Assembly (NCBI GenBank): GCA_034406715.1
Contig: CP137865.1
Span: 372,001 to 436,000, forward strand
Direction of reading: 5' to 3'
DNA length: 64,000 bases
DNA from: Rhodotorula mucilaginosa
Lineage: Eukaryota > Basidiomycota > Microbotryomycetes > Sporidiobolales > Sporidiobolaceae
Under the pieces are notes generated by a model. That model did not search any database. It was not told the origin of the DNA and was given only the letters and a program-made list of their open reading frames with translations. How positions within the stretch are numbered: the stretch's first letter is position 1; the number at the start of each line of letters is the position of its first letter. Made by a program: the position numbers and the translations under genes. Below are positions 30,393 through 40,641 of the stretch, piece after piece.

Positions 30393-33300
30393 TCAGATGT
30401 AAACGAAAAAGCCCGCCTCGCCTTCCTTCTGCTTCACCTCGGCCCGCTTGGCCAAATCATCCCCGACCGCCATCCGCAACCGTTCGCTCGTGAGCGGGAA
30501 CCGGAACTCTTGCACGTCCGAGAGCGGGATCCCGGCGTCGAGGCGGGCCGACTTGAGCGCGTGCCGGAGCGCGAGCGCGACCGAGCAACCGAGGAAGAAG
30601 GGCGGTTCCTGTCGTGACGTGTAGCGGCGCGAACCTCGAATGTCAGTCAACCGGAGGTCTTTCTTCACTGCGGTTAGCTAGACACAGGAGGAAAGCGAGA
30701 AAGAAAACTCACGCCGACGCCCTTGGAACTGTGCACGCTGCCCAAGTTGGGCCACTCGGCATCCCTCAGCAGCGAGACATTGAACACCTGCGGCGTGTCC
30801 GCAAACCCAGGGATCTTGTACGCGCCCGGGCCGGTCGTAAAGATTGCGCCGTTCCGGAGCCACAGCGATTCCTCCATCGTCGACCACCCGTACCCTTGCA
30901 CGAACGCGCCTTCGATCTGACCATAGTCGATCGCGGGGTTGATTGACCGACCGACGTCCATCTTGATGTCGGTCCGGAGGACGGTGTGGTCTCCCGTCAG
31001 GAGGTCGAGCTCGACTTCGGTCGCGGCAACTCCTTGCGTGTAGTCTGCGGCAAGAATCGTCAGATTTCGGTTCCGTTATCGCATGCAGGCAAGAGCCCAC
31101 GCACAGTGGAAGAGGTCGCCAGTCCGCTCTTGACAGTTCCAGACATAGCCGAGATTCGGGGTCGCATAATGTCCCGTCGTCGACAGCGAGACCCTCGCGC
31201 CCCACGCCGCCCCCGCCAAAGCCGCCATCGGTGCTTCCTCGCCAAGTTCCTTCCGGAAGGGAGCAAGTCGCGAGTTGAGTTCGCGGCAGGCGTTCAGGAT
31301 CGCGTACCCGTTCAGGTCACTGCCTGCCGAAGCGGCGGTCGGGACCGTGTTGGGCACGGTGTTGGTGGCCGTCTCGCTCGTAAAGACCGCTTCGAGTGGG
31401 ACGCGGAGCTCCTCAGCCGCAATCTGGAGGCACTTGGTGTACAAACCTGTCGTAGCGCTCGGATGTCAGCAAAAGACAACCGACGTTGGACGAGCGAGCG
31501 GTTCTGCGCTGCTCACCTTGACCCATCTCGGTTCCACCATGCGCGACCAGAACAGAACCGTCCAGCAAGATCGAGACGAGAGCAGCACCCTGGTTCATCG
31601 CCTTGACCCCGAAAGCGAGACCAAACTTGGTCGGAACGAGCGCGATCCCGCGCTTGCGCCACCGGTGCTCCTTGTTGTACTGCTCGACGGCCTGCTTCCG
31701 CACCTCGTACTCGCTGTCGCGCTTGCAGTCTTCGAGCAGTCGAGGGACGTGCCAGTCGACAACGGCTTGGTGGTAAGGGGTGAGCTGGCCTTCTTTGAAC
31801 AAGTTGATGGCGCGGACATGGTCGATGTCGAGGTTGAGATGCGTCGCGATCGCTTCGATGTAAGTTTCGGCGATGAGCATGCCTTGCGGTCCACCGAAGC
31901 CCTGTTACACAGAGGTGGTGAGCCCGGCTAACCTCCTTGGAAACGGCGGAAGAAACAACCTACTCGGTACGCAGTGTTGGAGACAGTGTGCGTTTTGCAG
32001 ATCTTCCCGCGGACATCGACGTTCGGGATATAGTACGCATTCTCGGCGTGAGCGAGAGCCCGGTCGACGACGCCGCTTTAGAGCGCAGGGAGCTGTCAGC
32101 ATTTTGTGTATTCAACTGAAAAGGAGGAACAGGGGCATACCCAGAGATGTCGAGCGAGTATCCTCCATTAGCATACAAGTCGGCGTCGAGTGCCGTGAGT
32201 TTGCCCTCGTTGGTGAAGCCGACGCGCCAGTTGACCAAGAACGGGTGTCGCTGCCCCGAAGTCTTGATGTCTTCGTGGCGTTCGAGCATGCAGCGGACCG
32301 GCCGACGGAGCTTCTTCGCCGCGACCGCGCAGGCGACAGCAATCTAGGAGGATGAGAAGCGGGATCAGCTAACGAGGCGACGAAGTCGTCAAAGAAAGGG
32401 ATCGGACCAACCATGGCAGTGCGCGACTCCTTGCCGCCAAAGCCGCCGCCGAGTCGCTTGCTCTTGGCGACGATACGATTCCTCGGTACGCCGGTCGCTT
32501 GAGCAACCCATCGCTGCGTACCAGACGGGTCCTGCGTCGAGGAGAAGCACTCCATCTCGCCCGACTCGAGTTTCGGCACCGCGAGAGCCGCCATCGTCTC
32601 GAGGTAAAAGTGCTCCTGACCTCCGAGGCGGAGCGTACCGGACAAGGTGTTCTCAGACTCGGCAAGCGCCTCCTTCGTCGGTTTGCCGCAGGCGATCCGG
32701 CGGTCGTACATGACGTGGAATGAGTCGGCCTCGAGCGCTTCCTCGATCGTGAGGATGAGCGGCAAGTCTTCGTACTCAACTTTGACCTTGCGCGCCGCCC
32801 TCTGAGCCTGGAGCTTGGTCTTGGCGACGATGGCGCCGATGATCTGGCCGTGACAGGTCACTTCGTCTTTGGCAAAGAAGAACTCGTCGATGGCGGCAGT
32901 TCCCCAAGCGTTCGCCTTCTCGGAAGGCAAATCGCGCCAATCGACATACGTAAGGACGCCTTCCATCTCGAGAGCTTCCTCGGTGTCGACAGAGAGGATC
33001 TTGGCGTGCGACTTGGTCGACAGGACCAGCGAGAGGTAGCCTTCGTTGGCAAAGTTGGGCATGTCGTCCAGGTAAATGGCCTCGCCCGTCGTATGCTTGA
33101 GTCCCGAGACGTGCGGAACTTGGGTACCGAGCACAGTCTGTGCATACGGGTCCGAGTTGTCACGCGTCGAAGACGAAATGCCGCGGTGGATGATCTGGAT
33201 TCAGGGAGCTTGATTCCGTCAGCACAAGGCAGCGACGCGCAGCGTGTCCAAAGGAAGGCCCACCTCAGTCGCCGCCGCCGCGTCCTTTTCGCCAACTCCG

Positions 33301-35749
33301 TCGAGGACGACGCCAGCTTCTTTCGCCATCTCGACAAAGAACTTGAAGAAGAATGAGAGGACAAGGGTGCGACGATAAGACGGCATTCCTCCTGGAACCG
33401 AGTACGGCAAGTCGAACTCCTGGCCGAGCACGTCGAGTGCGGCATCGAGAGTCTGCGAGTTGACCGACTTTCCAACGAGGAAGTCGGCCGTCTTCGGAGC
33501 CAACACGGTGAAGGCACTGCAAAGGCGGAAATTCGGTCAGTGCTTGATCGCTCAGCCACCCGTAACAGCAAGAAGGCAAAGCCACTCACGCCATGCCTCC
33601 GAGCGCGAAGCGGAACGCTTCGATCGTCTTGCTCTGCGAATCGACGCGAGCCCATCCACAGCCAGTGACAATCGCAATGTCGTCGTCTCGCCTCCGAGCC
33701 TGCTTGTACGCGCGGACTACAACTCGCTTGGTGGCATCGGTACTCGTCGGCGCCTCGATGTCGCCACTGAGCGGAACGACGACACTGACGAGGACGGCAT
33801 CGTCGGGCAAGCGAGTCTTGCGGTACCCGACGAAAAAGTCGTCCATGTCGAGGGTGAACTCGCCCTGCGTCGGCGAGATTCCCTTGACCTGGGCGCCGCA
33901 GGCCACCCAGACCGGATTGAGATCGCTGATCGGACTGGCGGTGGCGATGTTGCCTCCGGTCGAAGCGGCATTGCGGATCTGTCGACCGGCAAAGTAGCGG
34001 AGCTGATCGCGGATCGCGCGGAAAACACCAGTCTGTTCTTTCGACAGCGAGGCGATCAAGTCGCGGACGACCCGCTCGAGGTCCGAGAGGGTCAAGTTGG
34101 CGCCGAACTCGAGGAACGGCGACTGTGAGGAGCCGGGCGAGGCGGTTTCGGGGAGCGAGACTTGCGCGAGTTCGGGGACGTCCGAGATGTAGATGCAGGC
34201 AGGGTAGTGACTGCCCTTGATGCCGACCTCGATCGCGACTTCGGAACTCCCACCAACGAGTTTGGCGTCGGGAATGGCCTTCTTGAGCTGGACGACCTGC
34301 TCGAGCGTGACGGGGCGGTACCAGTTCCGGAGCTCTGACCCAAACTTGAGCGGCTTCAACGCATGCTTGCGCAGGCCGGGAGGGAAGATTAGTTCGGTCG
34401 CGGGCTGGTACGGCTTGAAGTCGAATTGCGGGAACGAGTGCGTCGGCTTGGTCGATTCCTTCTTCTCCTTGTCGCCGCCGCCAAGCTGACAGCAGTCGGA
34501 TCGGCCACAACCCTTCTTGACCGGTTCGCAAGCGCTCTTGGCCTGCTGAACGACCGAAGAAGCTTCGGGACTTTGGTCGGCTGGGTCGATCGGCGCAGTA
34601 CGACCCGTGCCGCCCGCCACCGAGTCGATCGGCGGAACCGAGGCGTCGACCTTTGACGGTACCGGAAGCGAGACTGTGTCAGATTGTAATTGCTAGTCAG
34701 CGAACACCGCATGGGTCAAAAGTAGGACAAGGGGGAAAGAGCTGACCATCCGTGCTGACCATCTCGGCTGACCCATCCGCCTTGCCGCAGCAGGCCGACT
34801 TGCAAGTCGTGTCTGCCTTGTCGAGGCCCGCAGCGTCATAGTTGAAAGGCACGACAAAGTCGCCTTCGGAGCCGTTCGGCGTCGACGGCGGCGATGTGGA
34901 GGAAGAAGAAGAGGACGACGATCCGGACGAGAGAGCCGGAGTCGCAGTTCCGTTCGTGGTTCCATTCGTCGCGCCGTTCGGTGCCACAGTACCATTGAGC
35001 GCTTTGGGCACATCCGTCGTGCCATTTGAGGACGAAGAGCCGTTGAGCGCTTTTGCCGGCGCGAGATAGTCGCCACAGAAGGACTTGACCGCCATAAAGA
35101 TGGGCGCGTAGCCGGTGCAGCGGCACAAGTTGCCGTCGAGTGCGCCCTCGAGCTCGACGTCTTCGACCGTGAGCTGACCCTTGTAGGCGGCGTTGCGGAG
35201 GAGGGCGTAGATGCTCATGACGATTCCGGGCGTGCAGAACCCACACTGCGAGCCGTTCAGCTTCCACAGGCGTTCCTGGAGCGGGTGAGGGTTATCGGAC
35301 GAGCCGATTCCTTCGACAGTGATGACCTGCGGGGCGAAGTCGTTGGTCTGTCAGACTGGCGACCGGAGGGGGACGGGGCGGGAGAACGCCACCGCGAGAA
35401 GCGGAGCACTTGTGCCAATCAGGATACGGAACGGTACGGAATCGCGACTCACATGCTTGCCCTCGACGGAGAGGAGTGGCGCGAGACAAGCGTTGATGGC
35501 GAGGTGCTGCATTTCCCCCGTCCGCGGGTGCACCGACTGGATCACGACGGTGCAGGCTCCACATCCTCCTTCGCCGCAGCCGAGTTTCGTTCCCGTCAAG
35601 CCAGGCTGGGAGCGGATGAAGGACAGCAGCGAGGCTTCCGGGTCGACGGTCGAGGCGTCGAGTTGGACTCGAGTTCCGTTAAGGTAGAAAGTCAGGAGGG
35701 AGGAAGCGATCTCGTCGAACGCTGCGGTGGGCGAGGGGACGGCCGGCAT
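30393..35749 (-). CDS. XDH: Xanthine dehydrogenase (molybdenum-cofactor, FAD and 2Fe-2S enzyme)
   Basis: Oxidises hypoxanthine to xanthine to urate in purine catabolism; cytosolic or peroxisomal, homodimeric. N-terminal plant-type 2Fe-2S cluster [14 protein letters not shown] (Cys58, 63, 66), second cluster QCGFCTPG and CRCTGYAP. Next comes an unusually long linker, rich in Ser, Thr and Asn, with Cys pairs ([15 protein letters not shown]). The FAD domain has [14 protein letters not shown] and [15 protein letters not shown]. The molybdenum domain has [46 protein letters not shown] and the catalytic Glu in GVGEPPFFLG. About ten introns; roughly 1400 residues, near the family norm of ~1350. It is divergent from the sulfurase that activates its cofactor. 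Confidence 0.97.
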
Positions 35750-36129
35750 GGCTGAACTTCTGGCGCGGTGTGTGTATCCGCGTCGAAGTGATTGGCCGCG
35801 GCGACGAGCGGACTTGGGAGTTGAGCGAGTTCGGATCGGGGGCAGCTGATAAGGAGAAGGTGCTTCTCGGTGGCCCGGTCAGGACGAGGGCGCGGGCGCA
35901 GGACTGGCTAGCGTAGACGAGTGAGTAGCACGAGGCAAGTGTCCGTCCAAGTCCGATGCAAGCGGGACGCAAGGCGGAGGAGAAGAGCGGCCCCCACATC
36001 AAGACGGATAACCACGGACGGAGTCCGCCGGAGTTGGTCTCTACGCCGCATTCGCGCCCGGAGGACAGCGCACTTGACGCTTTGCACTTACTATAGTCAC
36101 TTCCGGTGGTCAAGGCGCCTCGTGCAGCA
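35750..36129. promoter_or_regulatory. Divergent promoter, xanthine dehydrogenase / Moco sulfurase
   Basis: A 380 bp shared upstream region. It contains TGATAA at 35847-35852 (fits the fungal nitrogen GATA-factor site HGATAR), GGATAA at 36006-36011 and a palindromic CGGAGTCCG at 36019-36027. A CTATAG word lies at 36091. No copy of the TCGG-N6-CCGA purine-regulator site was found by eye. Confidence 0.55.
35847..35852 (+). promoter_or_regulatory. GATA-factor site candidate
   Basis: TGATAA fits the HGATAR consensus bound by AreA/Nit2/Gln3-type nitrogen regulators. It is placed about 100 bp from the dehydrogenase ATG and 280 bp from the sulfurase ATG. A six-base match is weak alone; the context of purine catabolism strengthens it. 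Confidence 0.35.
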
Positions 36130-39100
36130 ATGCCTCGCCCGCGCACTCGCTCGCCACCGCCGACCCGATCCCTCTCGGCCGACTCGCCCGATAACGACCT
36201 ATACGCGCCGGACCGCGACGCCGAGCATGCTGCGTGGGTGGCAAGAGAGTACCCTGCACTCAAGGGTCAGTAGGTGCTCGATTGACCTCGTCCCGAGGCA
36301 AGTCACGCTGACCTCTCTCCTCATCTGCGCAGATTCCGTTTACCTCGACCATGCCGCAGCTCCGCCCGCTCCTGCCGCACCCCTTGCAGCATTCGCATCG
36401 TCGCTTCAATCTCAGCTCTTGTCGAACCCGCACTCATCCACAACTGCCGGCGTCCAAACCGCCCTCGTCATCGACCGCACCCGGACTCGCGTCTTGCAAG
36501 ACTTGTTCAACGTCCCGGACGACAGGCTCGCGGAATGGGATGTCGTTTTCACGCACGGAGGAGCAACTCAGGGAATCAAGATGATCGGCGACTCGTGGGA
36601 TTGGGATGCGGAAAATGAGGAGACTGCCGCGCTGGAATACCTCGTCGAGTCTCACACGAGGTGCGCGTCTTTCCTTCGCCACATCTGCTGCGTTGAAGCT
36701 GACGGAGTGCGTCCTCGCAGTCTTGTCGGCTTGCGAGGGTACCCCCTAGCCCGAGGTCGCCGCGTCAAAGCGCACCAAACGCCTTCAGCCCTGCTCCAAT
36801 CCGCCGCAGCGCAGTCCCGTTCCGCTAGTCCACCGACCTTGTACGCCTACCCAGCCCAATGCAACGCCACCGGCGCTCGACTCGGACTCCGCTATGCCGC
36901 TCAAATCAAGCGCGCAAACTCAAACGCGAAAATTCTCGTTGACGCTGCCGCCTACTCCTCGACAAGCGTCTTAGACCTTGGGGCGATCCCGGCGGAGGAA
37001 GCGCCCGATTTTGTGGTAGCGAGTATCTACAAAATCTTTGTACGTACCCCGATCCGTCTGATCGGATCTCTTTCGGAGTGCGGCATGCTTATGCATCACC
37101 CGAGATTCTTGTTGCGTAATGCTAACACCTCCTGTCCTTGCTTTAGGGCTTCCCGACTTCTCTCGGAGTGTTACTGGTCCGCCGAGCGTCTGCGCACCTG
37201 TTGACGCACTCGCCCTACTTCGGCGGCGGCACCATCTCATCTCTCTCCCTCTCGACTCCGTTCTCGCACGTCCCTCGCGTGCGGCCCTCCTCCTCGTCGC
37301 CCTCGGAAGCGAGCATCTCCGCAAGCAGCGCCCCCGACGCATCCAAGACCGATATCCACACCATCCTCGAAGCTGGAACCCCTCCCTTTCTCGAGATTGT
37401 CGCCCTCTCGCATGCCCTCGACTGGCTCGATGAAGTCACTCAAGGCGAAGGGCTCGGAGCGGTGTCTCGCCGCACGAAGCGGCTCCGACTTGCGCTCGTG
37501 AGTCAACTCGAAGCGTTGCGACACGCGGACGGAGCGGAGGTCTTTGTTGAGCATTCGGCCTTTCGAGCGACGAGAGCTGCGGAAGGCCTCGAAACGACGG
37601 ACACGATCGTGCTGGAGGAGCCGGGACCGATCCTCGGCTTCTCGCTCCGTCTCTCGGGCCAGCTACCCGAGCCGGAGCCCGCGTCAAATGACCGCAGCGA
37701 TGGCTCCCTCTCACCCTCGCACAGCATTGAGGACTATCGAACCGCCTTTGTCGGCCACGTTGCGATCTCTCGACTCGCCCTCGTAAACGGCATCGCGCTC
37801 CGGAGCGGCGGCCTCTGCAATACTGGCGTCTGGACTCGAGTCTGGGGAATGGAAGACGCCGAGCTGTGCGAGCTCGAACGGTCGGGGAGGAAATGCTGGG
37901 ACGAGGGTGAGTCGCCCCGAATCGCCGACTACCTTTTCAGGTCTTGCTCCTCTCGCAAGCATGCACGAGCTCTGATGTGTTCCCGGGGGTCGGCGCTCGC
38001 AGAGGAGTTTGCCCCCTTCGCGCCCTACCGACCACTCGGCATCACCCGCGTCTCGCTCGGACTCGCATCCACCATGGCCGACGTTTCCGCTTTCGTCTCG
38101 TTCGTCAAAAAGTTCTTCGTGCAGACGAGCGTGCCTCGCCCTCTCTCGCCGTCCGATCCGAACCTTTCGCAAAATCAAACTTGCGCGACGCACGTCCGCA
38201 AGGCGAAACTGACCGAGGTCATGCTGTGTAAGGTCTTCGTTCTCTTCTCTCGCGTTCCCCCTGCTAGCCCGAATCATTCACGTAACCACATTCTTCGCGC
38301 CCATTGATGGCACGCAGACCCTATCAAATCCTGCGCCGCTCAGTCCGTCCCTGAAGGCACCTCCTGGCCTCTCACCAGTTCCGGGCTCTTGTACGACCGC
38401 GAGTACATGCTCGTGAGCGCCTCGACGGGCCGCGCCCTCTCGCAGAAGCGCTATCCGCGGATGGCGCTCATCCGACCTCGGATTGACCTCGATCGAGGCG
38501 AACTGGTCGTCGAGGCCAACGGCATGCCCGCATTGAGGCTGCCGCTCGTGCTCGAGTCGGATGATAACTTTTGCCATGTCGCTTCCACCACCGCCGGTGC
38601 CGACTCGACGGAATCCGGTTTTCCGCCGACGCCGCCGCTCTCGGAGGAAGAGAGCTCCGACTCGGGATCGGGAGCGGGAGGACCGAACACGAGGACGACG
38701 CGCTCTTCGCCGCCACAGCAGCCGCAGATGACCAACTTGTGCGGCAGTTCGGTCGCTTCGATCGGCGTCTCGGCTGCAGCAGACGCGTGGTTCACCGCGT
38801 TCTTGAACCCTGCTTCGTCATCCTCCTCCGCCCTCACCAGCGACTCGTCGACTAAGTCAACAACGACACACGGTTCGATTCCTCGTCGCGACGCAGCAGG
38901 ACCCGGACCAGTCGAGCTGCATCGCCTCCCGAATGGATCTGCCCGCCACGCGCACTTCGACGGTCTTGGCGCCGCCGCCGCCGGTCCGCCGCTTCCCCTC
39001 CGGTTGTCGAACGAAAGCCCGTTCCTCCTCGTCAGCGAGGAGAGTCTCGGCGCGCTCAACGAGTGGATCTCCGAGGGCAACGACACGGTGGCGAGGTCTT

Positions 39101-39569
39101 CTTCGACGGGAGACGTCTCGCGGGCGCCGACTTCGCCGCGGGTTCGAGCGCACTCTTTCAGGCCGAATCTGGTGGTCGGAAACGGTGACTCGACCTCGAT
39201 ACCGCTCGCGCCGTTCTGGGAGGAACATATCGACCAGTTCAGCATCAGTCGAGACGGCTTGGACGGATCGTCGCAGTCGTTCTCGCCCCTCGGCAAGTGT
39301 CGACGTTGCCTCATGGTTGCCATCGATCAGGTGTGTGTGGCTCTCTCTCGATCTTTGCGAGAAAATCCCCGAGACTCATGATGGATACACTACGCCAGAA
39401 CACGGGCGAACGGACTGCCGAACCGCTTCAGACGCTGACCCAACACAAGAAGGCGGCGGATACGGGTCGCGTCGAATTCGGGATGCACTGCATGTGGCAC
39501 GAGCCGGCCGCTGCTACCGAGTCAGTGGCGAGCATCAGCGTTGGCGACTTGGTCACTTTCACACTTTGA
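36130..39569 (+). CDS. Molybdenum cofactor sulfurase
   Basis: PLP-dependent enzyme that adds the terminal sulfido ligand to the molybdenum cofactor of xanthine dehydrogenase and aldehyde oxidase. Exons 36130-36265, 36333-36660, 36721-37039, 37147-37906, 38003-38227, 38318-39330 and 39399-39569 give 983 residues. The NifS-like aminotransferase half has VYLDHAAAPPAP, FTHGGATQGIKMIGDSW, LVDAAAYSST, the PLP-Lys region SIYKIFGFPTSLG, YFGGGTI and GLCNTGVW. The C-terminal MOSC half has YDREYMLVSASTGRALSQKRYPRMALI, CRRCLMVAIDQNTGE and GRVEFGMHC. Disordered Ser-rich inserts make it longer than the ~800-residue family norm. It is paired head-to-head with its client enzyme's gene and converges on the C-CAP-like gene. 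Confidence 0.96.
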
Positions 39570-39691
39570 GGTTGCGGCCATGATCGAGGGCAGACGTCGG
39601 TTTTCTTTTTTCCACTTCTCTCGAGTAGACCTCGTTGTTGTTGTCACATTTGGGATGGATACATATATGCTACAAGTATACTTTCTACTCA

Positions 39692-40471
39692 TTATGCCAT
39701 GACGGGATAGTCCTTCTCGCCTCGCTCGAGCCCGGTTATCCGCCAGCCTTGCTCTTCGTTGTGGCTGACAACGAGCTGACGCGCCATGTCCAAGCCTCCC
39801 ACCCCCGGAGCGATTGTGACCGCCCGCTCGCCAGCAGCAGGAGTCGGGAAGTGCAATACTCCGTCGCCGTCGAACAAGATGGTCGGAGCGTCGGTTGTGT
39901 TCGCTCGAACGGACAGGCTCGAGAAACCAAAAGTCGGCCGTCCGGCCCCGTCCCGGGTGGCAAGCGGAGCCAGAATCATCTTGCCCACATGCTGTGGTGC
40001 TGCATACTCGATGGTGACATTCTCGAGAGGCGGATCGAGCTGCAAAGTCCCGAGAGGTTGGACCTCGTCCGCCGAGTTATCCTGATCTGAACGGCCGATG
40101 ATGAGGCGAATGTTGCGGCATTTGAAGGCTTCGACGGTTGAAGTCAAGATGCGACCGCGCAGATGCAGTGTCAAGTTCTGGCTGTTGACTATGGAAACAA
40201 GGCGGTGTAAGAGCAAACTCGACGACGCTGCAGGAAGATGGACGGACGCACAGATGGAGATTTTGGCCACGGCGCTTTCCACTACCCAGGATCGATCGGC
40301 GCCGTCGAGATCATGGACGCTCAGGGTCTGCCGCTGTGTCGTTTCCGTCAGCGGCGTCCGAGTATCTGCAGTCTGGTGAACGAGGCGTCAGCGGCGTGTG
40401 CAGGTTGGGGGCTCAGTCTTGCTCACGAGGTGGAACGTCGGCGGTCTTGCCGGCAGTCCCAGCGGCAGCAT
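39692..40471 (-). CDS. C-CAP / tubulin cofactor C-like beta-helix protein
   Basis: Exons 40471-40427, 40372-40252 and 40188-39692 sum to 220 residues. The repeating short beta-strand pattern (AKISIFNSQNLTLHLRGRILTSTVEAFKCRNIRLIIG, then LGTLQLDPPLENVTIEYA) resembles the right-handed beta-helix of C-CAP/TBCC domains, found in adenylyl-cyclase-associated protein and tubulin cofactor C. The rest is a beta-rich C-terminal region I do not recognise. A full CAP protein would be about 500 residues, so this is a stand-alone domain or a distant family. The start is chosen at the ATG that fits the frame and avoids overlap with the divergent gene 170 bp away; it is not certain. Family assignment is by pattern only. 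Confidence 0.6.
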
Positions 40472-40641
40472 ACCGTCCCTTTGCTTGGCTTTGCCGGGCG
40501 TTGCCGAAGTTGCAAAGAGAGATGGATGAGCGGGTCGAGGCCCTCGATCGGAGATTTCCCCGGACCGCGACGCGACGTGTGGAAGGATCCCTCGCCGCCG
40601 ACTCTGCTGCAGCTTGTGCGCTGCTCTGTCCAAGCGGAAGC

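Noticed and set aside
32858-34531. Long second frame on the same strand within xanthine dehydrogenase
   Set aside because: The translation is Arg/Ser-rich nonsense, and the overlapping frames carry all conserved FAD and molybdenum motifs.
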